A stretch of 17,194 nt of DNA from an uncultured Elioraea sp. (lineage in GTDB: Bacteria; Pseudomonadota; Alphaproteobacteria; Acetobacterales; Acetobacteraceae), in contig CALKJX010000253.1 of the NCBI GenBank assembly GCA_937995555.1, positions 1 through 17,194 of the forward strand, read 5' to 3'. The number at the start of each line of letters is the position of its first letter. Position 1 is the first letter of the stretch. This document shows positions 7,446-15,479 of this stretch, in pieces. A program made the position numbers and the translations under genes. The notes under the pieces were generated by a model. The model was not told where the DNA came from, did not search any database, and was given only the letters and a program-made list of their open reading frames with translations.

Positions 7446-8922
7446 ACGTCCCGATACCCCCGACCGCGACGTACTTCACTTCGAGATACTCCTCGATCCC
7501 GTACTTCGATCCCTCGCGGCCGAGCCCGCTCTCCTTGAACCCACCGAACGGGGCGACCTCGGTCGAGATCACGCCCTCGTTCACGCCGACGATGCCGTAT
7601 TCCAGCGCCTCCGAGACGCGGAAGATCCGTCCCACATCCCGCGCATAGAAATATGCCGCCAGCCCGAACTCGGTGTCGTTGGCGAGCCGGATCGCCTCCT
7701 CCTCGGTCTTGAAGCGGAACAGCGGCGCGACCGGGCCGAAGGTCTCCTCGTGGAAGATCTTCGCCCCCGCCGGCACCTCGGCGAGCACGGTCGGCTCGAA
7801 GAAATTGCCGCCCAGCGCGTGACGCCGCCCGCCTGCGAGGATCTTCGCCCCTCCCTTCACCGCGTCCTCGATGTGCTCCTCGACCTTGGCGACCGCGGCG
7901 GCGTTGATCAGCGGCCCCTGCACGACGCCGGGCTCGGTGCCGGGACCCACCTTCATCGCCTTGGCGGCGGCCGCGAGCTTCCCGGCGAAGGCGTCGTAGA
8001 CGCCGTCCTGCACCAGGATCCGGTTGGCGCAGACGCAGGTCTGGCCCGTGTTGCGGAACTTCGACGCCAGCGCGCCCTGCACGGCGGCATCGAGATCGGC
8101 GTCGTCGAAGACGATGAAGGGCGCGTTGCCGCCGAGCTCCATGCTCACCTTCTTCACCGTCTGCGCGCACTGCGCGATCAGGATCTTGCCGACCTCGGTC
8201 GAGCCGGTGAAGGAGAGCTTGCGCACGATCGGGTTCGAGGTGAGCTCCTTGCCGGTCTCGGACGATGGGCCGGTGATGATGTTCAGAACGCCCGGCGGCA
8301 TGCCCGCGCGCTCGGCAAGCACGCCGATCGCGAGCGCCGTGAACGGCGTCTGGCTGGCGGGCCGCACAACGCCGGTGCAGCCGACCGCGAAGCCGGGCGC
8401 ACATTTGCGCGTGATCATGGCGGCCGGGAAGTTCCATGGCGTGATTGCGGCGAACACGCCGACCGGCTCCTTCATCACCAGGATGCGCCGGCCCTTCTGG
8501 TTGGTCGGGATCATGTCGCCGTAGGCGCGCTTGCCCTCCTCGGCGAACCACTCGACGAAGGACGCGGCGTAGACGACCTCGCCCTTCGCCTCGGCCAGCG
8601 GCTTGCCCTGTTCGGAGGTCATCAGCAGCGCGAGATCGTCCGCATTCGCGATCATCAGGTCGAACAGCCTGCGCAGCACCGCGCTGCGCTCCTTGGCGGT
8701 GAGCGCGCGCCAGGCGGGATAGGCACGGTGCGCCGCTTCGATCGCGCGGCGGGTCTCGGCGGCGCCGAGTGCGGGCACGGTGCCGATGATCTCGCCGGTG
8801 GCGGGGTTCGGCACGGGGATCGTCTTGCCGCTGTCGGCCTCGATCCACTTGCCGTCCACCAGGCAGGCCTGGCGGAACAGGCTCGGGTCCTTGAGCGGCA
8901 GGGGCGCGGCTTGGTTGAGCAT
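7444..8922 (-). CDS. gabD: NAD(P)-dependent succinate-semialdehyde dehydrogenase
   Basis: Aldehyde dehydrogenase superfamily, GabD branch: oxidises succinate semialdehyde to succinate in 4-aminobutyrate and polyamine breakdown. It has 492 residues. Landmarks are TPWNFP with Asn164 of the oxyanion hole, FTGSTEVGK (238-246), general base Glu262 in MELGGNAPFIVF, nucleophile Cys296 in NTGQTCVCANR, EETFGPV, FGLAAYFY and the C-terminal GGFKESGLGREGSKYGIEEY. The Cys296-Val-Cys298 pair is typical of SSADHs and forms a redox switch in the human enzyme. Residue 187, in VVRPASQTP, is Arg where the family normally has the cofactor-contacting Lys (KPA motif). ATG 8922 is chosen over an upstream in-frame start at 8982 because GGAGGA sits seven bases before it. 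No gabT lies in the window, so the substrate assignment rests on family similarity; another semialdehyde is possible. Confidence 0.9.
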   Translation of the reverse strand: MLNQAAPLPLKDPSLFRQACLVDGKWIEADSGKTIPVPNPATGEIIGTVPALGAAETRRAIEAAHRAYPAWRALTAKERSAVLRRLFDLMIANADDLALLMTSEQGKPLAEAKGEVVYAASFVEWFAEEGKRAYGDMIPTNQKGRRILVMKEPVGVFAAITPWNFPAAMITRKCAPGFAVGCTGVVRPASQTPFTALAIGVLAERAGMPPGVLNIITGPSSETGKELTSNPIVRKLSFTGSTEVGKILIAQCAQTVKKVSMELGGNAPFIVFDDADLDAAVQGALASKFRNTGQTCVCANRILVQDGVYDAFAGKLAAAAKAMKVGPGTEPGVVQGPLINAAAVAKVEEHIEDAVKGGAKILAGGRRHALGGNFFEPTVLAEVPAGAKIFHEETFGPVAPLFRFKTEEEAIRLANDTEFGLAAYFYARDVGRIFRVSEALEYGIVGVNEGVISTEVAPFGGFKESGLGREGSKYGIEEYLEVKYVAVGGIGT

Positions 8923-8929
8923 GGAATGG

Positions 8930-8935
8930 TCCTCC
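8930..8935 (-). promoter_or_regulatory. Shine-Dalgarno of gabD
   Basis: On the minus strand GGAGGA (8935 to 8930), within GGGGAGGA, lies seven bases before ATG 8922. It is a near-consensus site and decides the start against the longer frame beginning at 8982. Confidence 0.8.
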
Positions 8936-8958
8936 CCACAGGTTCGGGGCGGACGATA

Positions 8959-8979
8959 GACCCGGGGCGAGCCCGGGTC
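8959..8979 (-). terminator. GC-rich hairpin between the esterase gene and gabD
   Basis: A perfect 8-bp stem, GACCCGGG (8959-8966) with CCCGGGTC (8972-8979), has a 5-base loop. It sits 12 bases after the esterase stop and about 37 bases before the gabD start. Read on the minus strand the tail is only TATCGTCC, so it is at best a weak intrinsic terminator. It may instead attenuate transcription into gabD or protect the 3' end of the upstream transcript. Confidence 0.45.
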
Positions 8980-8990
8980 CAACCGGGCGG

Positions 8991-9896
8991 CTACTCCTCG
9001 AGCCGGGCGAGACCGATGCGGGCGAGATGCGCGAACAGGAAGGTCAGCGCCTCGTCGGCCGTGACTTCCCAGACGCGCGTGGTGTGGCCGGCATCGACGA
9101 CGCGCAGTTCCAGAGACCCGGGCTGATGGCGGAACAGCGCCTTGGCGAGCCGCGCGGCCTCATAGGCGATCTCCAGCCGATCGTCGTCGCCGGCAGCGAG
9201 GTAGAGCGGCACGCGCAGCGGCTGGTCCAGATAGCGCGGCAGCAAGGCAGGCCACGCCTCCCGTCGCCACCGGGCGGGATCGAACGCGCCATCGGGTCCG
9301 GCGAAGGCCGGGCTGCGGCGGGCGGCGGACAACTCCGGCGGTGTCTCTGCGTAGATCGCCGGCGCCCATAGGGCCGCCGCACCGAACAGCTCCGGGTACT
9401 TCAGCACGATCCGGAGCGCGCCGTAGGCGCCCGCCGAGAACCCGGCGATGGCGCGGCCGTCGCGCGTGGTCATCACCGGGTATTTGCGCGCGACATCGGC
9501 GAGCAGGTCGGAGACCACCGTTGTCTCGGCGCGCGCGAAGGGGCTGTCGATCCACCATGTGTTGGCGCTACCCGGCATCACCGCGATCAGCCTGGGCAGC
9601 CGTCCCGCGCGCACGCCGTCCTCGATCGCTTGCCAGAGCCGGATGCGCCCGGCCCAGGTGTGCTCGTCGCCGCCGGCGCCATGCAGCAGCACGAGCAGCG
9701 GATACGGGCCGCGCGCGGGATCGTAGCCGCCGGGCAGGAAGACGTTGTAGCGGAGGGGCGGGCCTGCCTCGGTCTCGACCCGATCGGGCACCACGCGCCA
9801 TTCCGCGTCGGCAGGCGCCGCGGATGCGACCAGCGCCAGCAGGACCGCCAGGGCCCCTTCCAGGCACGGAAACAGACCGGTCGCCCGCAAACTCAC
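8991..9896 (-). CDS. Secreted alpha/beta-hydrolase, putative esterase (esterase D/PF00756-like)
   Basis: A 301-residue hydrolase with an apparent Sec signal peptide: hydrophobic ALAVLLALVASAAPADA ending near residue 31, probable cut ADA|EW. The alpha/beta-hydrolase core is clear: RYNVFLPGGYDP, oxyanion-hole HGAGG (72-76), nucleophile Ser154 in GFSAGAYGALR (the GxSxG elbow), acid Asp within AGDDD (235-239), and His271 in DAGHTTRVW. This matches the family of S-formylglutathione hydrolase, feruloyl and enterochelin esterases; the signal peptide argues for an envelope or extracellular ester substrate and not formylglutathione. The substrate is unknown. The GTG start at 9896 lies in one copy of a 16-bp tandem duplication shared with the glmS stop region, 12 bases after the glmS stop, so it is probably translated from the glmUS transcript. 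The stop is TAG 8993-8991. Confidence 0.82.
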   Translation of the reverse strand: MSLRATGLFPCLEGALAVLLALVASAAPADAEWRVVPDRVETEAGPPLRYNVFLPGGYDPARGPYPLLVLLHGAGGDEHTWAGRIRLWQAIEDGVRAGRLPRLIAVMPGSANTWWIDSPFARAETTVVSDLLADVARKYPVMTTRDGRAIAGFSAGAYGALRIVLKYPELFGAAALWAPAIYAETPPELSAARRSPAFAGPDGAFDPARWRREAWPALLPRYLDQPLRVPLYLAAGDDDRLEIAYEAARLAKALFRHQPGSLELRVVDAGHTTRVWEVTADEALTFLFAHLARIGLARLEE

Positions 9897-9908
9897 TCCC
9901 CCGCAAAC

Positions 9909-9915
<7 letters not shown>
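9884..9915. repeat. Perfect 16-bp tandem duplication at the glmS/esterase junction
   Basis: CCCGCAAACTCACTCC occurs at 9884-9899 and again immediately at 9900-9915 with no mismatch. On the minus strand the glmS-proximal copy carries the glmS stop TGA (9911-9909) and, one base earlier, a GTG that would overlap it as GTGA. The distal copy carries the GTG (9896) actually in frame with the esterase. Because 16 is not a multiple of three, the first GTG is now out of frame. Confidence 0.9.
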
Positions 9916-11731
<1,816 letters not shown>

Positions 11732-11732
<1 letters not shown>

Positions 11733-13087
11733 CAGCCCTTCTCCTTGCAGCGCGCGCGGAACGCCGACGCGCGGTTGGGTTTGTCGGTCTGGCGCGCGCG
11801 CCCGAACGCCATCGCATCCGGGGCGACGTCCGCGGTGATGGTAGAGCCGGCGGCGATGAAGGAACCGTCACCGAGACGGACGGGTGCCACCAGGGTCGCG
11901 TTCGAGCCCACGAACACGCCGTCGCCGATCGTGGTGCGGTGCTTGGCGACGCCATCGTAGTTGCAGGTGATGGTGCCCGCGCCGATGTTGGCACCTGCGC
12001 CGATCGAGGCATCGCCGAGATAGGCGAGGTGGTTCGCCTTGGCGCCGGCGCCGAGCGTGGTGTTCTTCAGCTCGACGAAGTTGCCGACATGCGCGCCTGC
12101 GCCGACCTCCGCACCCGGGCGCAGCCGCGCGAACGGTCCGATGATCGCGCCCGGGCCGACCCGGCAGGCTTCCAGATGCGAGAAGGCGCGGATCTCGGCG
12201 CCATCCTCCACCGTCACACCGGGGCCGAACACCACGTTCGGATGCACGGTGACGTCCGTGCCGAGGCGCGTGTCCCAGGACAGGAACACGGTCTCGGGCG
12301 CGATCAGCGTGGCGCCTTCCGCCATCGCCGCGGCGCGCAGCCGACGCTGCACCACGGCCTCGGCGGCGGCAAGCTCGGCGCGGGAATTGATGCCGAGCAC
12401 CTCCTCGGCCGGCGCCTCCGCATGGGTGACGCGCGCGCCCTCGGTGCGGGCGATGGCGACGATGTCGGTCAGGTAGTACTCGCCCTTGGCATTGGCGTTG
12501 CCGACCCGGCGCAGCCAGCGGAGCAGGTCGGCGGCCGGGGCGCAGAACAACCCCGCATTGCAGAGCCCGACCGCGCGCTCGGCCGCACCGGCCTCGCGCC
12601 ATTCGACGATGCGGGCGACGAAGCCGTCCTCGCCCACGATCACCCGGCCGTACTGGGCGGGATCGGCGGGGCGGAAGGCGAGCAGCGCAAGCCCGGCGCC
12701 GGTCTCGCGCCGGCGTGCGGCGAGCGCCCGCATGGTCGCGGGACGCACCAGCGGCACGTCGCCATAGAGCACCATCGCCTCGCCCCGGGTGGCCGCCAAG
12801 GCCTCGGCGGCGGCGAGCGTCGCGTGCGCGGTGCCGAGCCGGTCGTGCTGCACCACGCAGGGATGCGGGGCGACGACGGCGCGCATGGGCGCGAAGGCGG
12901 GCTCGGGGCCGGCGACCACGACGCCGCGGCCGAAGCCGGCTTCGGCGCAGGCCTCGATCAGGTGGGCCACCATCGGGCGGCCGGCGAGGCGGTGCAGGGG
13001 CTTGGGGGTGGACGAGCGCATCCGTGTCCCAAGACCTGCGGCCAGGATCACGGCGAGCGCATCAGGGAGGGGATCTGGATGCGTCAC
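11732..13087 (-). CDS. glmU: Bifunctional UDP-N-acetylglucosamine pyrophosphorylase / glucosamine-1-phosphate N-acetyltransferase
   Basis: Makes UDP-GlcNAc from glucosamine-1-phosphate, acetyl-CoA and UTP for peptidoglycan and lipid A. It has 451 residues, as usual. The N-terminal nucleotidyltransferase domain shows LAAGLGTRM (15-23), TPKPLH with Lys29, YGDVPLV, and NANAKGEYYLTDIV. The C-terminal left-handed beta-helix carries RLRPGAEVGAGAHVGNFVE, the acetyltransferase catalytic segment ANHLAYLGDASIGAGANIG, GTITCNYDG, and FVGSNATLVAPV. The start is GTG 13087; it is the only ATG or GTG upstream of the first strand before an in-frame stop, and it lacks a Shine-Dalgarno. GTG at Val13 is an alternative. 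It heads a coupled glmU-glmS pair, the reverse of what would be expected from pathway order, though glmU followed by glmS is common in bacteria. Confidence 0.97.
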
Positions 13088-13097
13088 GGCGACGCAG

Positions 13098-13127
13098 GTT
13101 GTGCCGCAGCCGTGACGGTGCTGTCAA
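13098..13127 (-). promoter_or_regulatory. Possible promoter of glmU-glmS
   Basis: On the minus strand TTGACA (13127 to 13122) is a perfect -35 box. After 18 bases it is followed by CACAAC (13103 to 13098), which matches the -10 consensus poorly. Alphaproteobacterial promoters often keep a strong TTGAC with a weak -10. If real, transcription would start about 13091-13089, only a few bases from GTG 13087, implying a leaderless or nearly leaderless message. Confidence 0.3.
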
Positions 13128-13176
13128 AGGACGATGCTGTCACTTCGCGTTTCGCGATGCACCCGCATGCAGACGG

Positions 13177-13992
13177 TCAGTTCCGGCTTTCCTGCGTTGG
13201 CAGCGCCAGATCGCCCCGGCCGATGCGGGTCAGGTGGATGTAAACGGGCCCCCAGCCGGTCTCGGCCTCGATGCGCACGGGAATCAGCGGCATGCCGGGC
13301 TCGGGCCGGGCGAGCCAGGCGGTTGCGCTGCGCGGCGTGCCGGCCTCGTCGCGGTTCTGGCCGGACCAGAATCCGGCGACCTGGCGCCCCTCGACGCTGC
13401 AGCGCAGCGCGGGGCCGGCGAAGATGCCCCAGCGATGGGCGTGCAGCGTCTCCTCGCCCTCGGTGCGTGCGGTCACGTCGGTGCGGCGGCGGCCGTCGAA
13501 CAGCGCAGCTTCGCCCTCGCAGCGCCCGGTCTCGGTGGCGCGGCGCAGCAGCGAGACGAGCGCGGTCATGGTGTCGACCGTGCCGCGCTGGAGTTCCGGC
13601 GGCACAGGCTCGCGTTCCTCGGTGTTGGCGGGGATCAGCGCCAGCACCTCGGGCTCGCCGCCGGGCCAGCGCATGGCGATTCGGCGGAGGCGGTCGCGCC
13701 AGCGCCCCTCCATGGCGTAGCGCGAGGGGGCGAGGCCGACGCTGCTGGCGGGCGCGACGACGCCTTCGACCTCGGCGGTCTGCTCGCCGCGGACGAAGGC
13801 GGCCAACAGGCCGGCGGTGCGCATCAGCGCCGCAAGGCGGTAGCGCTCGCCGTCCAGCCGCAGTGCGGCGTCCAGGGTCGCGACCGAGAAGCCGGAGAAG
13901 TAGGCGGTGTAGGAGGCGAGCACCGGCGGCTCGGCGGCACGCGCGGTCGGGGCGAGGGCCGCCAGCGCGGCCGCGGCGATCAGGATGCGCAT
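13177..13992 (-). CDS. DUF3108 domain-containing exported protein (second of tandem pair)
   Basis: A 271-residue protein with a clear signal peptide (MRILIAAAALAALAPTARA, cut near ARA|AEP), predicted periplasmic. The rest is a DUF3108-type beta-rich domain: ASYTAYFSGFSVATLDAALRL at the mature start, EREPVPPELQRGTVDTMTAL, EAALFDGRRRTDV, the conserved CSVEGRQVAGFW, and PVRIEAETGWGPVYIHLTRI near the C-terminus. No catalytic motif is recognisable and the function is unknown; the family is generally described only as uncharacterised, exported and envelope-related. It shares spaced identities along its whole length with the upstream neighbour, so the two are tandem paralogues. An alternative start, ATG 14043, overlaps the neighbour's stop as ATGA and adds 17 residues before the signal peptide. 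I prefer 13992 for the signal-peptide fit, although the overlap favours coupling. No good Shine-Dalgarno is present at either site. Confidence 0.8.
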   Translation of the reverse strand: MRILIAAAALAALAPTARAAEPPVLASYTAYFSGFSVATLDAALRLDGERYRLAALMRTAGLLAAFVRGEQTAEVEGVVAPASSVGLAPSRYAMEGRWRDRLRRIAMRWPGGEPEVLALIPANTEEREPVPPELQRGTVDTMTALVSLLRRATETGRCEGEAALFDGRRRTDVTARTEGEETLHAHRWGIFAGPALRCSVEGRQVAGFWSGQNRDEAGTPRSATAWLARPEPGMPLIPVRIEAETGWGPVYIHLTRIGRGDLALPTQESRN

Positions 13993-14039
13993 GCGGTCGT
14001 GTAGGGGCGGAGGCCGGTCGGCGGCAAGGCGCGATCGCG

Positions 14040-14828
14040 TCATCGCGCGGCCGTCGGCGGCGCCGGCGGGCGCGCGTGGTCGAGCGTGACCACCAGCGTG
14101 CCGAGCCAGTCGATGCCCATCTCGAGGCGGAGCGGCAGGGCCGGCGCACCCTCGAACGGGGCGGCGATCCAGACCATGCCGGCCTGCGGGCGTTCGGCCT
14201 CGGCGCGGTCCCAGTCGCGCCAGAACCCGGCGAGCTGGCGCCCTTCGACATGGCAGCGCACGGCGGTCACGCCGGGATGGCTGGCCACGCGGCCTTCGCC
14301 GGCAGGGGTGAGGGTGATCCTCTTCAGCCGTCGGCCGTCGAACACGGTCACGTCGAGGTCGCAGCCGCGCGTGCCGAGGCGCGAGACTTGGCGCGAGACG
14401 GCGAGCAGGGCGGTGAGGGTATCGACACCCCCCTGCGCGAGTGTGGGCGGGACGGGCTCGCGTTCGGGCACCTCGGGCGGGTCGAGCGCGACGCGGGGCG
14501 GGGTCTCCGCTAGCACCAGGTCGACGCGGCGGGTCTCGCCCTGCCACGCGCCCTCGGCCCGGAACCGGAGCGGCCGGACGCCCGCGTCAGTGACCGCGCC
14601 TTCGGCGGTGGCGGTCTGGTCGAAGCGGGAGGCGAGGGCGGCAAGGCCGGTCGAGCGCGCGCGGGCGCTGATGCGGTATGTCTCGGCGCCGATCGTGGCG
14701 TGCACGTCGATGGTCATGACGCGCAAGCCGGCGACGCGGGCGACGTAGTGCGCCTCGATGGTTTCGGCCGCGTGGGCGGCCGGGACGAGCGCGAGCAGCA
14801 GGGCGGCCGCGGCGGTCGGGGGGCGCAT
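14040..14828 (-). CDS. DUF3108 domain-containing exported protein (first of tandem pair)
   Basis: A 262-residue protein with a signal peptide (MRPPTAAAALLLALVPAAHA, probable cut AHA|AET), so predicted periplasmic. The mature protein starts EAHYVARVAGLRVMTIDVHA, the typical DUF3108 beginning, and continues with EREPVPPTLAQGGVDTLTAL, LDVTVFDGRRLKR, CHVEGRQLAGFWRDWDRAEAE, and a C-terminal RLEMGIDWLGTLVVTLDHARP. Comparison with the next gene shows shared EREPVPP, VDT-TAL, FDGRR, C-VEGRQ-AGFW and a late W-containing strand, hence a tandem duplication with substantial divergence. The two cysteines before and within the VEGRQ block (GCDLD and RCHVEG) occur in both copies and could form a disulphide in the periplasm (inference). 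ATG 14828 heads the six-gene minus-strand run and is divergent from tRNA-Val. Molecular function is unknown. Confidence 0.8.
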   Translation of the reverse strand: MRPPTAAAALLLALVPAAHAAETIEAHYVARVAGLRVMTIDVHATIGAETYRISARARSTGLAALASRFDQTATAEGAVTDAGVRPLRFRAEGAWQGETRRVDLVLAETPPRVALDPPEVPEREPVPPTLAQGGVDTLTALLAVSRQVSRLGTRGCDLDVTVFDGRRLKRITLTPAGEGRVASHPGVTAVRCHVEGRQLAGFWRDWDRAEAERPQAGMVWIAAPFEGAPALPLRLEMGIDWLGTLVVTLDHARPPAPPTAAR

Positions 14829-14854
14829 GGCCGGGACGTGGGCGACGGCGCTGT

Positions 14855-14866
14855 CGCTTGCAAGCG
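14855..14866. repeat. Perfect 12-bp palindrome upstream of the tRNA promoter
   Basis: CGCTTGCAAGCG is an exact inverted repeat, centred about 48 bases upstream of the likely tRNA transcription start and 27 bases upstream of the divergent DUF3108 start. It could be an operator, but its size and GC content make a chance origin possible. Confidence 0.35.
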
Positions 14867-14873
14867 CGCGTGC

Positions 14874-14902
14874 TTGACGCCCCGGCGCGCGCGGCCCTAT
14901 AG
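14874..14902 (+). promoter_or_regulatory. Promoter of tRNA-Val
   Basis: TTGACG (14874-14879) is followed after 17 bases by CTATAG (14897-14902; TATAGC one base on). This places transcription start near 14909, about 8 bases before the mature tRNA. The stretch between the -10 and the start, CGCGCGC, is an all-GC discriminator of the kind typical of stable-RNA promoters under stringent (ppGpp) control. This is the best promoter in the window. Confidence 0.7.
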
Positions 14903-14916
14903 CGCGCGCTTCGGAT

Positions 14917-14991
14917 GGGCGTGTAGCTCAGCGGGAGAGCACTGCCTTCACACGGCAGGGGTCGTAGGTTCAATCCCTACCGCGCCCACCA
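14917..14991 (+). tRNA. tRNA-Val, anticodon CAC
   Basis: A complete 75-base cloverleaf with encoded CCA. The acceptor GGGCGTG (14917-14923) pairs with CGCGCCC (14981-14987), including one G-U pair. The D arm is GCTC/GAGC with a 7-base loop containing GG. The anticodon arm CTGCC/GGCAG encloses TTCACAC, giving anticodon CAC, which reads the valine codon GUG. A 5-base variable region follows. The T arm GTAGG/CCTAC has the canonical TTCAATC loop. The discriminator is A, then CCA (14989-14991). GUG is a heavily used valine codon in such GC-rich genes. It has its own promoter and lies 106 bases before rbfA. Confidence 0.97.
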
Positions 14992-15015
14992 TCCGCACTC
15001 TTCGTCGAGCGGATT

Positions 15016-15085
15016 CCAAGGGCCCATGGCCCTTGGCGGGGTCCAGGGGCGGCGCCCCTGGCGGGGTCGGGGGCGGAGCCCTCGG
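15016..15085 (+). repeat. Array of three hairpins with identical linkers, between tRNA-Val and rbfA
   Basis: Three consecutive inverted repeats are visible. Hairpin 1 (15016-15036) has a 9-bp stem CCAAGGGCC/GGCCCTTGG and loop CAT. Hairpin 2 (15043-15061) has an 8-bp stem CCAGGGGC/GCCCCTGG and loop GGC. Hairpin 3 (15068-15084) has a 7-bp stem CGGGGGC/GCCCTCG with one G-T pair and loop GGA. Hairpins 1 and 2, and 2 and 3, are separated by exactly the same linker, CGGGGT. The regular design suggests an extragenic repetitive element of the REP/BIME kind; similar GC-rich multi-hairpin elements are, as I recall, common in GC-rich alphaproteobacteria. It may end the tRNA transcript or stabilise the rbfA message. 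Confidence 0.8.
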
Positions 15086-15090
15086 AAGGA
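15084..15090 (+). promoter_or_regulatory. Shine-Dalgarno of rbfA, touching hairpin 3
   Basis: GGAAGGA lies seven bases before ATG 15098 and fixes the rbfA start. Its first base is the last base of the third hairpin stem, so folding of that hairpin and ribosome binding could interfere with each other. Confidence 0.75.
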
Positions 15091-15097
15091 CGTTGCC

Positions 15098-15478
15098 ATG
15101 AAACCTCCCTCCCAGCGTCAGCTCCGCGTCGGCGAGGAGATCCGCCATGCGTTGGCGATGATCTTCGAGCGCGGCGACTTCCGCGATCCCGATCTCGCCT
15201 CCGCCCACGTGACGGTCACCGAGGTGCGGGCCTCGCCGGATCTCAAGCACATGACGGTGTTCATCACGCCCTTGGGCGGCGGCGATGCGGCGCCGTTGCT
15301 GGCGGCGCTCAAGCGCGCCACGCCGTTCCTGCGCGGCCAGGTGGCGAAGGCGGTGCGCACCAAGTACGCGCCCGATCTCGTCTTCCGCGCCGACACCACG
15401 ATCGACTCCGCCGCGCGGATCGAGGCGTTGTTCAACTCTCCCGAGGTGCAGCGCGACCTCGGGCGCGACGAGGACTGA
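15098..15478 (+). CDS. rbfA: 30S ribosome-binding factor A
   Basis: RbfA is a single KH-type domain protein that binds immature 30S subunits near the 16S rRNA 5' helix and assists late maturation and cold adaptation. It has 126 residues, normal for the alphaproteobacterial type. The opening PPSQRQLRVGEEIRHALAMI is a family signature, followed by DPDLASAHVTVTEVRASPDLKHMTVFITPLGG, LRGQVAKAVRTKYAPDLVFRADTTID, and ARIEALFN. The start is ATG 15098 with an excellent GGAAGGA seven bases before; upstream in-frame codons run through the hairpin array and are not conserved. truB begins one base after its stop, so the two are coupled. infB, the usual upstream partner, is absent here. Confidence 0.95.
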   Translation: MKPPSQRQLRVGEEIRHALAMIFERGDFRDPDLASAHVTVTEVRASPDLKHMTVFITPLGGGDAAPLLAALKRATPFLRGQVAKAVRTKYAPDLVFRADTTIDSAARIEALFNSPEVQRDLGRDED

Positions 15479-15479
15479 G

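Noticed and set aside
7366..9126. 586-codon plus-strand frame opposite gabD
   Set aside because: It is a shadow of a complete, motif-verified aldehyde dehydrogenase gene.
11939..13243. 434-codon plus-strand frame opposite glmU
   Set aside because: It is antisense to glmU with compositional bias only; its end merely runs past the glmU start.
15026..15097. In-frame upstream start for rbfA inside the hairpin array
   Set aside because: It would translate the repeat into an unconserved Arg/Gly-rich tail, whereas ATG 15098 has an ideal Shine-Dalgarno.
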